Positions 15,984 to 25,479 of a DNA stretch of 64,000 bases are shown piece by piece. The notes beneath the pieces are model-generated. The model did not search any database. It saw nothing but the letters and a program-made list of their open reading frames with translations, and was not told the DNA's origin. Numbering within the stretch: position 1 is the first letter of the stretch; each line of letters opens with the position of its first letter. The stretch covers positions 26,955 to 90,954 of the forward strand of contig JAJDTB010000062.1 in the NCBI GenBank assembly GCA_022827345.1, given 5' to 3'. The translations under genes and the position numbers were made by a program. This DNA is from Gemmatimonadota bacterium (GTDB taxonomy: Bacteria > Gemmatimonadota > Gemmatimonadetes > Longimicrobiales > Gaopeijiaceae).

Positions 15984-16496
15984 CTACGACGGCCGTCCCA
16001 TCTCCGACCAGGCGCGGCTGACCTGGGTGGAAACGTCCTGGAGCGCAAAGATCGACGCGGCATCCAGCTTTCGCGTGATCTTCCGGCCCACGAGCCTCCT
16101 GAGGAACCGCAGAGGCTCCCCGAAATCCGCATCGAAGAGCGGGTCCGCGCCCCGGTTGAGGTTCTCCAGGATTCGCAGGGCAAGGTAGGTATCGTCGAGG
16201 AGCCCGGCCATGCCCTGGGTCATCTCGGGGATGAGGTCGATGGGGTTGATGAAGTAGTCGGCGGCGTGCTCGAGCAGCGGCATCACCACGACCTTCAGGC
16301 CGCGCTGGTCGGCGGCCTGGGCGGCGCGGGCCAGGAGCAGCGGAACGGTCTCCACCACCTCGACCGCGACCGACGCGGCGTCCGCAACGTCCTGCTCGCT
16401 CGCCTCGGGCGCGATCCCGCGGATGAACTCCTCGAGTCTCCCCTCGTCGCGCACCTTGGCGCTGTCGATGACCGCCTGTACGTCCGACAGATTCAT
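15984..16496 (-). CDS. DUF1232 (YkvA-like) domain protein
   Basis: A 170-residue mostly helical protein. Its centre, LLEHAADYFINPIDLIPEMTQGMAGLLDDTYLALR, has the D-x-I-P-E/D...G-x-x-D-D pattern of the DUF1232/YkvA family: a short amphipathic region of unknown function, often membrane-associated. The ATG at 16496 overlaps the stop of the upstream FG-GAP gene by 4 bp, so the two are likely translated from one transcript. Nothing suggests enzymatic activity. Confidence 0.75.
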   Translation of the reverse strand: MNLSDVQAVIDSAKVRDEGRLEEFIRGIAPEASEQDVADAASVAVEVVETVPLLLARAAQAADQRGLKVVVMPLLEHAADYFINPIDLIPEMTQGMAGLLDDTYLALRILENLNRGADPLFDADFGEPLRFLRRLVGRKITRKLDAASIFALQDVSTQVSRAWSEMGRPS

Positions 16497-18346
16497 CCGC
16501 CGCCCCCCCTCAGGTACACGGTGAGCCCCCCGCCGATTCCCCCCGACACGAGGTCGAGATCGCCGTCGCCGTCCAGGTCGACGAAGCTGGGCGCGGCGAA
16601 GTTCGGCACCGGGAGCGGGAACGGCTCGGATTCCACGAAGACCGGCTCGGAGCGCGACCCCTCGTTGAGGTAGATGCGCACGCCCGATCCCTCCGAGCCG
16701 AGGGCCAGGTCGAGATCGCCGTCGCCGTCCCAGTCGAGGAGGAAGGGGATGCTGCGGCGGCCCGCGTCGATGTCCTGGAATTCGTCCGAGACGAGCTCGA
16801 AGGCGGGCGCGCGGGGGCCGCCGGCGTTGCGGTAGTAGTTGAGCGCGCCGGAGGATTCGCCGAGCAGGAGGTCGAGGTCGCCGTCGCCGTCCAGGTCCCC
16901 CAGCGCGGGTGTGGTGTTGCGGCCCCGGGTGAGGGTGGCCGCGGCAGAGTCGACCAGCGTCCACCGGGGCATCGCGCCGCTGGTGCCGTCGCCGGAGTCG
17001 CGGTCGTTGCGGTAGTAGGCGGCCGCGTCCCCCCACTGGCCGAGGATCACGTCGTCGTCGCCGTCGCCGTCCAGGTCGCCGAAGGCGGGCGCGAAGTGAT
17101 AGGCGTCGGGCAGGCCCGGCACCGGTCCGCGGGCAGCAAAGGCGGGAGCGGTGGCGGAACCGGTGTTCTCGAACACGTAGATGCGCCCCGTGCGCGTGTT
17201 GTCCGTCTCGATCTTGTTCGACAGCAGCAGGTCGAGGTCGCCGTCGCCGTCCAGATCCGAGAAGGCCGGATACGACTCGGCACCCACGTCCACCATGCGG
17301 ATCAGCCGCGTGGTCGCGACGCTGAAGTCCCCCGCCCCGCCCTGCTCGAACTGGTAGAGGTTCTCGACGCTGGTCCGGTTCGGGTTGAAGGCGCCGCCCA
17401 GCACGCCCATGACGAGGTCCATGTCTCCGTCGCGGTCCACGTCGCCGAGCGCGGGGGCGTTGTAGCCCGAAGTCGCCACCGGATCGCCGAGCGGGAACGG
17501 CCTCGGCGTCCCCCGCAGCACGGGACGCTGGCAGGTGCCGGTGTTCTCGATCAGCAGGAGGCCGGGCTCGAAGAAGTCGCCCCAGAAGAGGTCGTGGTCG
17601 CCGTCCTGGTCGAAGTCCTGAAGCGCCATCGTGTTCGCGCCGTGGAGGCTCCCCTGCATGGCGCCGATGATTTCGATGTCCTCGAACGAGTCGGTGATGT
17701 GCTCGAAGCGCGGCACCCCGTTCTCGTCGACGGTCTCGGCCTCGTAACGCGTGATCGTCCCCGTGAGGCGCCCGATCAGCAGGTCGAGGTAGCCGTCGCA
17801 GTCGATGTCCGCCGCGTTCGGGATGTTCTGCCGGTCCGAGAACACCGCCTCGCCGTCGACATCCTTGATGGTGTCGGTGGCAAGCACGTACGAAGCCGGC
17901 CCCGAGCCGCCGTCGTTGCGGTAATACCGGATGTAGCTGAAGGGCTCCTCGGCAAGCAGATCGAGATCGCCGTCGAGATCGACATCGACGAACCGGAACC
18001 ACTCCCCGACGGACAGTCCCTCGTAGGTGTCGGTAATCCACCGATACTCGGCTCCGCCTCCCTGGGCGACGTTGCGGAAGTACATCACCCGGTCGGAGTG
18101 CTCCTGGACGAACAGGTCGAGATCGCCGTCCCCGTCCGCGTCCGCGAGCTGCGGCCGAGGCAGGTTGAAGCCGCCGAGGAAGGGGTGGTCGAGAGGTTCC
18201 CCCGCCTCGTCGACGACCTCGATCCCATACACGACGCGCTCCCACCCGGCCGCGCCTGCGGCATTCGCTTCGGCACCGGTCTGGGCCGTGGCGCACGACA
18301 CCAGCGCGGCAGCGCTCGCCACCGCCAGGATCGAGAGCGCCTTCAT
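16493..18346 (-). CDS. FG-GAP/VCBS repeat lipoprotein
   Basis: A 617-residue protein with a lipobox (ALVSC, Cys18) after a short signal. About ten copies of a D-x-D-x-D-G-D-x-D calcium-binding repeat occur (for example DADGDGDLD, DLDGDGDDD), each followed by the FG-GAP-type strand. This predicts an extracellular seven- or eight-bladed propeller with calcium sites. Family members bind ligands or act in adhesion or enzymatic scaffolds; no catalytic residue is evident. The start at 18346 is the only methionine that gives a signal peptide. It lies 8 bp after the preceding propeller gene, so these two and the DUF1232 gene form one operon. Confidence 0.85.
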   Translation of the reverse strand: MKALSILAVASAAALVSCATAQTGAEANAAGAAGWERVVYGIEVVDEAGEPLDHPFLGGFNLPRPQLADADGDGDLDLFVQEHSDRVMYFRNVAQGGGAEYRWITDTYEGLSVGEWFRFVDVDLDGDLDLLAEEPFSYIRYYRNDGGSGPASYVLATDTIKDVDGEAVFSDRQNIPNAADIDCDGYLDLLIGRLTGTITRYEAETVDENGVPRFEHITDSFEDIEIIGAMQGSLHGANTMALQDFDQDGDHDLFWGDFFEPGLLLIENTGTCQRPVLRGTPRPFPLGDPVATSGYNAPALGDVDRDGDMDLVMGVLGGAFNPNRTSVENLYQFEQGGAGDFSVATTRLIRMVDVGAESYPAFSDLDGDGDLDLLLSNKIETDNTRTGRIYVFENTGSATAPAFAARGPVPGLPDAYHFAPAFGDLDGDGDDDVILGQWGDAAAYYRNDRDSGDGTSGAMPRWTLVDSAAATLTRGRNTTPALGDLDGDGDLDLLLGESSGALNYYRNAGGPRAPAFELVSDEFQDIDAGRRSIPFLLDWDGDGDLDLALGSEGSGVRIYLNEGSRSEPVFVESEPFPLPVPNFAAPSFVDLDGDGDLDLVSGGIGGGLTVYLRGGGG

Positions 18347-18354
18347 CCGCCGCG

Positions 18355-19527
18355 CTACCCCGCGGGCCCGATCGAGATGCCGGCCGCGTAGGCCCCGACC
18401 TCGATGACCTGCACGACCTCGAATGTCTCGGTGTCGATCTTGACCACGGTCCCCACCTCGGCGTTGTCGTCGACCTCGCGCCGCGGCGTGTACGTCCCCT
18501 TCTGGTTGCGGTTCGACACGAAGAGGTAGCGGCCGTCGGCCGTGATCGCGCTGCCGTGCGGCTCCACGATCCCGGGCCCGGCGAGGCGCCGCGTGACGGT
18601 CCACCCCTCGGTCTCGACCTCGACGATCGCGTCGTCGTCCTTGGCGCCGAAGTAGACGCGGGAGCCGTCCGGCGCGTAGACGGGGTGCCACGGCTGCGTG
18701 CCGACGTCGACCTCGGTGAGCAGCTCGAGGCCGGCGGTCGTGGCGTCGAAGACCAGGAGCTTTCCGGTGAGCTGCGCGGTGGCGACCAGGCGGCTCCGGT
18801 CGGGCGACAGCGCGAACTGCACCAGGGTGTGCGGGGGCCCCGCCACGTCGGCCAGCTCCAGATCGCCGGAGCCGCCGCCCAGGAGCGCGATGCGGTTCTC
18901 GACCAGCGAGGCCGCGAAGATGCGGTCGCTTTGGGGATCGACCGTGAGGGCGTGGGGGCGCGGGAAGAACACGTCCAGCTCCTCCACGCTCATGTCGTCG
19001 CGCACGATGGCGCCGATGCGCTGCGGCGGGTTGACCGCCATCATCGAGCGGCCCACGTAGAGCAGGTCGGAGGAGGGATCGACCGCCAGCAGCCCCGGTG
19101 TCTCGAAGGGGGCCTGGCCGACCAGCTCGCCGTCCGCGGTGAAGCGCAGGACGTGCCCGCCACCGATGAGCGAGACGTACCAGTGCCGTCCGTCGGGGTC
19201 GACCGCGGTGTCGTGCGGGCGGCAGTTGGCGTCGAAGCCGAGCGCGGTCATGTCGATGGTGCGTATGACCTCGCCCGAAGCGGCGTCGATGATGGAGACG
19301 CTGGCGGCCGCCTGGTTGGCCACGTAGACGCGCTCGCCGCTGCCGGGCGATTGCGCGGTGGCCGCGGCCGGACCGCCGCCCGGGAGCCACGCGAGGACCG
19401 CGGCCAGCAAGAGGAGGGCACCTCCCGCGGTCGGCGCAGCCGCTCGCGCGCCGGTGGCCGCGATCCGTGGGGCGGGAACGTGTGGGAGCGCGCCGTGTGG
19501 CCGACTTCGCCCTTTATTCATCCACAT
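18355..19527 (-). CDS. secreted YVTN-type beta-propeller protein
   Basis: A 390-residue protein with a long N-terminal signal (hydrophobic ALLLLAAVLAWL, cleavage near TAQ). Repeated strands of the YVTN/Lactonase-like propeller follow: V-Y-V-A-N-Q-A-A-A-S-V-S-I-I-D, T-A-V-D-P-D-G-R-H-W-Y-V, Y-L-F-V-S-N-R-N-Q-K-G. Such proteins are often binding or surface proteins in the periplasm or outside. It opens the three-gene operon with the FG-GAP lipoprotein and DUF1232. The second ATG at 19521 has better ribosome-site spacing and is an alternative start. Confidence 0.82.
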   Translation of the reverse strand: MWMNKGRSRPHGALPHVPAPRIAATGARAAAPTAGGALLLLAAVLAWLPGGGPAAATAQSPGSGERVYVANQAAASVSIIDAASGEVIRTIDMTALGFDANCRPHDTAVDPDGRHWYVSLIGGGHVLRFTADGELVGQAPFETPGLLAVDPSSDLLYVGRSMMAVNPPQRIGAIVRDDMSVEELDVFFPRPHALTVDPQSDRIFAASLVENRIALLGGGSGDLELADVAGPPHTLVQFALSPDRSRLVATAQLTGKLLVFDATTAGLELLTEVDVGTQPWHPVYAPDGSRVYFGAKDDDAIVEVETEGWTVTRRLAGPGIVEPHGSAITADGRYLFVSNRNQKGTYTPRREVDDNAEVGTVVKIDTETFEVVQVIEVGAYAAGISIGPAG

Positions 19528-19546
19528 TTCTCTTCTGAGCCTCCCG

Positions 19547-21904
19547 TTACTGGGAAACCGGGGTACGGTCCCGCTTCTTGACGAGGAACATCCCCTGGCG
19601 GCCCGACGTGACGACGATGATGCCGGACTCGAAGAAGGGGTAGTTGCTCCAGGAACCGTCCATCGACGGGGAGTCCTCGCCGGGAACCGTGTCGAAGAAC
19701 GCCACCTCGCGGGGGTTCTCCACGTCGGTGATGTCGAAGACGCGCAGCCCGCTGTTGTAGTTGGACTGGTACATCAGGTTGTCGCGGATGTACAGGTTGT
19801 GATCGCTCGACGTGTTCTCCGAGAAGTGCTCCTTGAGCAGCAGCGGCTCGTCGAGGTCCCTGACGTCGAAGATCAGTGTGCGCGTGTTCTGCACCATGCC
19901 CTGCACCTCGTCCAGCTCGTCGTTCATGTAGAAGTAGGACTGGTCTTCGGTCAGCCACCCCTGGTGCGTGTAGGCGACGTTGGGATAGTCGGCCAGCCCG
20001 AGCACGACCGGGTTCTCCTTGTCGGTGACGTCGGCGATGCTGAGCGCCGTCTCGTTGGAGCCGAAGCAGATCTCGCTGCCGGCGTGTTCCTCGTCGGGGC
20101 CGTTGTAGATGACGCACTGGGCGTCGTGCGAGTAGCCGGTGCCGCGGCGCCCGGTGTTGGGGTGGGCGAAGCAGCCGGCGAAGGTCGGGTTCTTCGGCTC
20201 GCGGATGTCGATCATGTGGAGGCCGCCGCCGCAGGTGTTGCCGCCGCCGCTGCTGCCGACGGCGTAGGCGAAGCCGGTCTCTTCGTTGATGACGATGTTG
20301 TGGACGCTGTGGAGCAGGTCGTAGTGGACGTCCTCGTCGAAGGTGAGCATGGTGCCGGAGAAGTCGCGCAGGCGGGTGAGGTCGAAGACCTGCATGCCGT
20401 GATCGGCGGCGCCGTCCGCGACGATGTAGACGTGGTCCATGTACACCTTCATGTCGCGCCAGGAGCTGCCGGGGGCCGATTCGGGCTTGGGCAGATTGCC
20501 GACGACGACGGGGTTGACGGGGTCGGTCACGTTGACGAACGAGGTGCCGTCCATGCGGCCGACGATGGCGTAGTCCTGGCTGGTCTCGGGGTCGGTCCAA
20601 CCCCAGACGTCGTTGACGCGGACGCCGCGGGCGCCGCCGAGGTCCTCGACGGGGACGAACGACACGAGGTCGACGTCGCTGCAGCCGAAGACGGAGGCCT
20701 CGCCCTCGGCGCAGTCGAGCTGCTCGCCCAGCACGGCTTCGTAGCCCTCGACCTCCGTCAGGATGGACTGGCCGGCGCTCCAGCCGTCGCCGTCGCGGTC
20801 GAAGATGAGGGCGGTGCCGAGGCCGTAGTCGTCACGGGGCATGCCTGAGACGAGGACTTCGCCGGCCTGGGCAACGACGGTTCCCATCCAGTCGCCTTCC
20901 TCCGGCTGGGGAGCGGTGATCTTCGTCACGGAGGACCAGTCGCCCGCGCCGCCGCCGGCGAATTCGTAGATGCCGCCGCGGCGGCTGTTGGCTCCGGGGG
21001 CGCCGACCCAGAGGGTGCTCCCGTCCGACGCCATCGTCGACCCGAATCCGTCGCCCGCGCCGCCGTCGAAGGCCGCGAGACGGCCGGTCTCCGTCCACTC
21101 GCCGTCCTGCTGCGCGAATGTGATCACGCTCCCGGGCTGGCCGAACGGGCTGCCGGCGGCGACCAGGATGCGGTCGCCGAGGAGCATCGCCGAGCTGCCG
21201 AAGAACGACCCCTCTCCATCGGGGCTCGCGATTTCGCCGGTCACGGTCCATCCGTCCTGTCCGCGTTCGTATATGTACGCGAGGCCCGCCTGCGATTCCG
21301 CCAGCGGGGCACCGACGACCAGCATCTGCGGGGAAACGGCCAGCGTTCCCGCGAACCCGGACCTCTGGCCGGCTTCGGGATCGCTGAGCATCGCTTCCTG
21401 GGTCCATGCGCCGTCGACGTTGCGGAAGACGAACACGGCGCTCGATCCGGATCGCGACACCGCGCCGATCGCCGCGACGTCACCGCTCATGGCCAAGGTC
21501 ATCCCGAGGATCATGTCTTCGGGCAGGCCTTCCGCCATGATGCGGCCGTCGTGGCTCCATCCGCCGGCGGTCCTGCTGTACGAAAGTACGGCCGCGCTTT
21601 CGGGCGATCCCGGGTTCACGGAAGTCACCAGCAGCCGGTCTCCCGAAAGCGCCAGGCTCATGCCGAATCCGTTCTCGGCGGAGGGTTCGGGGTGCACCAG
21701 ACGCGCCCCCTCGACCCACCCGTCGGCGGTGCGGGTGTAGACGTAGACGATTCCGCCCTCGTCGCCGCCGGCTCGCGGCTCGGCGACCAGAACTTCGTCT
21801 CCGGCGACCACCACGCTCGACGCGAACCCCTGCGCCTGCAGTGAACCGGGCAGCAGGGCAAGCCCCGCAAGCAACAGCGCCGCACGACAAAGTATGTTTC
21901 GCAT
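19547..21904 (-). CDS. choice-of-anchor B family secreted protein
   Basis: A 785-residue protein with a signal peptide ending near LQAQG. The first half is made of FG-GAP-like or Asp-box-like strands (V-L-V-A-E-P-R-A-G-G, V-A-A-I-G-A-V-S). The second half carries the LVIVP/choice-of-anchor B pattern: WGWTDPETSQDYAIVGRMDGT, F-V-N-V-T-D-P-V-N-P-V, DHVYIVADGAADHGMQVFDL and HNIVINEETGFAYAVGS. Members are secreted, surface-bound proteins of marine and soil bacteria; their job is unknown. The start at 21904 is favoured because GAGG is correctly spaced; the ATG at 21913 lies directly against the ribosome site. Confidence 0.85.
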   Translation of the reverse strand: MRNILCRAALLLAGLALLPGSLQAQGFASSVVVAGDEVLVAEPRAGGDEGGIVYVYTRTADGWVEGARLVHPEPSAENGFGMSLALSGDRLLVTSVNPGSPESAAVLSYSRTAGGWSHDGRIMAEGLPEDMILGMTLAMSGDVAAIGAVSRSGSSAVFVFRNVDGAWTQEAMLSDPEAGQRSGFAGTLAVSPQMLVVGAPLAESQAGLAYIYERGQDGWTVTGEIASPDGEGSFFGSSAMLLGDRILVAAGSPFGQPGSVITFAQQDGEWTETGRLAAFDGGAGDGFGSTMASDGSTLWVGAPGANSRRGGIYEFAGGGAGDWSSVTKITAPQPEEGDWMGTVVAQAGEVLVSGMPRDDYGLGTALIFDRDGDGWSAGQSILTEVEGYEAVLGEQLDCAEGEASVFGCSDVDLVSFVPVEDLGGARGVRVNDVWGWTDPETSQDYAIVGRMDGTSFVNVTDPVNPVVVGNLPKPESAPGSSWRDMKVYMDHVYIVADGAADHGMQVFDLTRLRDFSGTMLTFDEDVHYDLLHSVHNIVINEETGFAYAVGSSGGGNTCGGGLHMIDIREPKNPTFAGCFAHPNTGRRGTGYSHDAQCVIYNGPDEEHAGSEICFGSNETALSIADVTDKENPVVLGLADYPNVAYTHQGWLTEDQSYFYMNDELDEVQGMVQNTRTLIFDVRDLDEPLLLKEHFSENTSSDHNLYIRDNLMYQSNYNSGLRVFDITDVENPREVAFFDTVPGEDSPSMDGSWSNYPFFESGIIVVTSGRQGMFLVKKRDRTPVSQ

Positions 21905-22062
21905 GTACCTCATTCCTCTTCCAGCCAGTATTCTCGAAGGATGCCGAACTATGAACGCTGACACTAATCTACTGGTTGGACAAGGTTGCCCCCGCTCGGG
22001 TGGAGGCCCCGCTGCGGGTGCCCGCCTGCGCGCGCACGCAGGCGATTGACACGGAGACCGAC

Positions 22063-22797
22063 ATGCACGTGATCTACCTGATCCCCGGCCCGCTCTCCCG
22101 CGGTCCGATGGGACGCAGCGAACTGACGCGGCGGAAGGAGTACCTGGAACGCCACGCCGCTCCCGGCACGACCGTCTCGGTGCGCGACTGCGAGACCGGG
22201 CCACCGTCCATCGAATCGTCGGCGGAGGAGTACCTGTCCGTCCCAGGGCTGCTCGATGCCGCGCCGAAGCTGGAGGCGGAGGGTGCGAGTGCCATTATCG
22301 TGGGCTGCTTCGGCGACCCGGGGCTGAGCGGCGCGAGGGAGGTGACGGGCATCCCGGTGGTGGGGCCGGGTCAGGCCAGCGCGCATCTGGCGGCGCAGCT
22401 TGGGTCGCGCTTCGCCGTGCTGACGGTGGTGGATGAGGTGGTGCCCGCGGTGAGGCGCCAGATGCGTGCGCATGGGGTGGAGGGGTTCCTCACCGAGGTG
22501 CGCGCGGTGGACGTCCCGGTGCTGGAACTGCGCCGCCGCCGCGACGAGGTGGTGGCCGAGATGGAGCAGGCGGGACGGGACCTTGTTCGCGGCGGGGCCG
22601 ACGCCCTCGTCCTCGGCTGCATGACGATGGGGTTCCTGGATGTGGCGCGCGACCTGCAGCGGGAACTGGGCGTACCGGTGGTCAATCCGGCGGTGGCGTC
22701 GCTGAAGCTCGCGGAAACGTTGGTGGTGGCCGGCCTGGCGCCTTCCCCGACGGCCTACCCCACCCCGCGCAAGCAGCTGAAGCCGGTGCTGGTCTGA
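22063..22797 (+). CDS. aspartate/glutamate (hydantoin) racemase family protein
   Basis: A 244-residue cytoplasmic protein of the Asp/Glu/hydantoin racemase superfamily. The two catalytic cysteines are visible: C-F-G-D-P-G near residue 87 (in A-I-I-V-G-C-F-G) and L-G-C-M-T-M near residue 187. This gives the usual pseudo-symmetric two-Cys active site. GGAG is placed seven bases before the ATG at 22063. Hydantoin, aspartate or glutamate could be the substrate, and arylmalonate decarboxylase-like activity is less likely because both cysteines are kept. It is the only plus-strand gene between two minus-strand blocks. Confidence 0.82.
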   Translation: MHVIYLIPGPLSRGPMGRSELTRRKEYLERHAAPGTTVSVRDCETGPPSIESSAEEYLSVPGLLDAAPKLEAEGASAIIVGCFGDPGLSGAREVTGIPVVGPGQASAHLAAQLGSRFAVLTVVDEVVPAVRRQMRAHGVEGFLTEVRAVDVPVLELRRRRDEVVAEMEQAGRDLVRGGADALVLGCMTMGFLDVARDLQRELGVPVVNPAVASLKLAETLVVAGLAPSPTAYPTPRKQLKPVLV

Positions 22798-22828
22798 ACC
22801 GCCCGTAGCCGCGCGTCACGGCGGTCGA

Positions 22829-24622
22829 TTACCTCTTCTTCTTCGGCTTCTTCTTCTTCTTGGCGCGTTTGCTCTTCGGAGTCTCGGGCTCCGGCATCGG
22901 GGCAAAGAGGTCGAGCAGCCAGATCGCTTCCGTGAGGCACTGCGCGACCTCGTTGGCCTGCCGGCGCAACTCCGTCCGGACGAACGGCAGCCGCTCCGAC
23001 TCCGCTTCGACCAATTCCGGAAGCTCGTGCAGCTTCGCGAGCCTGGGAATCGGGACGCGCGGGGTGGCCGGGTCGTGCTCGAAGCGAGGTCTCTCCGAGT
23101 ATCCCAGGGGCACCAGCACGCGGCCGAGCCTCAGCAGGAGGTCGTTGACGACTTCGGGCGGCAATGCACCCTCTTCGATCTTCGAATAGAGGTAGTCGAG
23201 CCTGAGAATGACGGCATCGAGGGCCTTTCGCACCGCACTCAGGTCGAACTTCTTGAAGGCCTTCGTTTCGTAGTCGGCGAGGGCCTCGTTCAGCTCCGCC
23301 GCGGTCTTGCGGAAGTCCAGCGGCAGAATCTCGGCGGTGAGGAACTCGCTGAGCGCAGTCAGGTAGATGCGCAGGTCACGCTCGAGGTTCGCGCGGTCGG
23401 CCACCTCGATTCGATCCCATTCCGTATGCCACGCGATGTTGCCGCCGCAGCCGCCGACAGGATAAAACCCCAGGCGTTCGCGCTCCTCCTCGGGGATGTT
23501 CGAGAGGAGCATGAAGAACGAACTGATGCCGAGCTGGTTGAAGGAGTAGTCTCCGGCCCGGAGGGGACGCTGGCGCCCTGGCTCGATCCCTGCCACGGAC
23601 TCGATCGAGGAACGGCAGACATCCGCTGTCTCGGCCATCCAGGCGACCTCGTCGTACCGGGTGGCCCGCCAGCAGCCAGGCGAGTCGATGTTGACCGCGG
23701 CGACGCAGCGACGGCGCAGGTCGAGCCCGAACTCGTCGGCATACCAGGTCGATCCCCCGTATCGCCCGGTCGAGTGCGCGGGCCACCAGGCCACGCGCAG
23801 CGACCGCCGCATTTCCTCGCGATGGGTGTGAAAGATGCGCGCGAGTTCCAGGAGAGTCGCGTCGCCGACCGCATTGTCGCCGATCCCGATGTCCCACGAA
23901 TCGTAGTGTCCGTGGACCAGAACGAATTCCTCGCTTTCGCCCTCGATCCGGGCCACCGGCACCGAGCAGGTGGACCACCCCTCCGCAAGCTCCGTATGAA
24001 GCTTGACCTGCTCTTCCCCGGCCTCGATCGCCTCGATCAGCCGGTCGCCGTCGGGCCTGTTGATCGCCACGATCGGGGTGGTCGGCGTCTGCCTGAGTTG
24101 CTCCTCGGTCGGAGCCCCCCATATGGAGGTACAGATCCCCCAGTGCACGCGGCTGCCCGGGTTGATGTAGATCTGCCCGGCTGCCCCGGCCGCCTCGAAA
24201 CGCGCCACCGACACCGGCATGGCGAGCCCCTCGGTCACCACGATCTTGCCCCGCAGATCCGGGATCTCGCCTTCGACCACCGACTTGAACAGGTCCGATC
24301 CGCCGCGGACGGTGGTGGCGGGCACATGGACCGGCTCCCCGGTCAGCCCCTTCGAGTCGGTCGAAACCGAAAACGAGGGCGGTTTTCCGGCCATCGCGGC
24401 CCCAGCGACCTCGACCGCGGCGCTGCGCGGGACGGAGAGGTACAGCTTCGGCTCGTGCAGGTCGTAAGGGATGTCCAGCGCATCGAGGCGCGAGACGATG
24501 AAGTGGGCTGCGGCCCGCTCGTCCGCCGAACCCGACTCGCGAACGAGGACCGCGAATCGTTCGATCAGACTCCAGCCCAGGTCGAAGGAGACGTCTCCGA
24601 GAACCGACTCGACCAGGCTCAT
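22829..24622 (-). CDS. M28-family peptidase with altered active site
   Basis: This is a 597-residue protein without an obvious signal peptide. A PA-type insert (residues about 90-215) precedes an M28 domain. The first zinc-ligand block, HGHYDSWDIGIGDNAVGDA, is intact. However, the usual catalytic E-E pair before the G-S segment is replaced: the protein reads W-P-A-H-S-T-G-R-Y-G-G-S-T-W-Y-A-D. Later blocks (NIDSPGC, HTEWDRIEVAD) keep Asp and His. The C-terminus is a long helical region ending in a lysine-rich tail. I recall similar H-S forms in relatives, so it may be a distinct subfamily rather than a damaged enzyme. Confidence 0.8.
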   Translation of the reverse strand: MSLVESVLGDVSFDLGWSLIERFAVLVRESGSADERAAAHFIVSRLDALDIPYDLHEPKLYLSVPRSAAVEVAGAAMAGKPPSFSVSTDSKGLTGEPVHVPATTVRGGSDLFKSVVEGEIPDLRGKIVVTEGLAMPVSVARFEAAGAAGQIYINPGSRVHWGICTSIWGAPTEEQLRQTPTTPIVAINRPDGDRLIEAIEAGEEQVKLHTELAEGWSTCSVPVARIEGESEEFVLVHGHYDSWDIGIGDNAVGDATLLELARIFHTHREEMRRSLRVAWWPAHSTGRYGGSTWYADEFGLDLRRRCVAAVNIDSPGCWRATRYDEVAWMAETADVCRSSIESVAGIEPGRQRPLRAGDYSFNQLGISSFFMLLSNIPEEERERLGFYPVGGCGGNIAWHTEWDRIEVADRANLERDLRIYLTALSEFLTAEILPLDFRKTAAELNEALADYETKAFKKFDLSAVRKALDAVILRLDYLYSKIEEGALPPEVVNDLLLRLGRVLVPLGYSERPRFEHDPATPRVPIPRLAKLHELPELVEAESERLPFVRTELRRQANEVAQCLTEAIWLLDLFAPMPEPETPKSKRAKKKKKPKKKR

Positions 24623-24762
24623 GGCTCACACGTGGTGATTGGCGACATAGATCCTTCCAAATCCAGGATTTCAAGCGCTTTTCACTAATGTAACCACGGG
24701 CACAAGGCTCCCCGCATTCGGCCGGCAACCGTCCGAACGCAGCATGCCAAACGCGCTGGCAG

Positions 24763-25479
24763 CTACCAGTCGACCTTGTCCGGTTCCGGTCGATAGCGTG
24801 CGATTCCGTCGCGGGTCAGCCTGAAGGCAGCGGCCATCACCAATGCGCTCGACAGAAGAATGGCCGATGCCAGGATCGCGGGTCCCGAATCTCGAGCCAC
24901 CAGATCGGTGACAACGTCCAGCGGACTACCGAACAACCGATCGAATACCCACAGGACTCCGAACAGCACGACAAATGGGACCAACAGGCCGATGCTGGCC
25001 AGTCGCGTCACCGTGTAGCGCATCGTCAGCCCGATAAGCAGCCAGGAAGCGGCGGACGAGCTGAACCAAACCAGAGGATAGGCAACGATCACGACCCGAA
25101 GCGCCGGGGTATCGAGCAGCGGCGGGAGCACGATGCCGCACGCGGCAGTCACGAAGATCGCGCCCAGGGCCGTCAACCCGCTGGCCGCCGCGCAGCGCGC
25201 CAACGCGAGACTCGGTGGAGTCGCCGGGAGACCGGCGAGGAACTCCATCGTGCCGTCCAGCTTGTCCTTCAGGACATGCATCGCGCTCATGCCCACGAAG
25301 CTCAGCCCGACGGCGACCGCAATGAACCCCACGGCACTTGAATCGAAACCGGCCAGCGCAACCACACCGACCGCCGCGAGCGCCCCTCCCAGGGTGTGCA
25401 GCACCTGCTTGCGCACGCGTCGGAATTCCAGCCCCAACAGACTGCCGACGATACGACGCGGGGAGATGAGTCTATTCAT
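24763..25479 (-). CDS. ABC transporter permease of the peptide operon
   Basis: A 238-residue membrane protein with about six hydrophobic spans, of the ABC-2 type. It starts 8 bp inside the end of the ATPase gene, so translation is coupled. It lacks a peptidase domain, consistent with a separate C39 peptidase encoded at the other end of the operon. It is the last gene of the ten-gene minus-strand unit 29598-24763. It could export the small peptides, confer self-protection against them, or pump something else; the sequence alone does not decide. The next downstream gene (M28 peptidase) is 140 bp away and may be independent. Confidence 0.8.
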   Translation of the reverse strand: MNRLISPRRIVGSLLGLEFRRVRKQVLHTLGGALAAVGVVALAGFDSSAVGFIAVAVGLSFVGMSAMHVLKDKLDGTMEFLAGLPATPPSLALARCAAASGLTALGAIFVTAACGIVLPPLLDTPALRVVIVAYPLVWFSSSAASWLLIGLTMRYTVTRLASIGLLVPFVVLFGVLWVFDRLFGSPLDVVTDLVARDSGPAILASAILLSSALVMAAAFRLTRDGIARYRPEPDKVDW

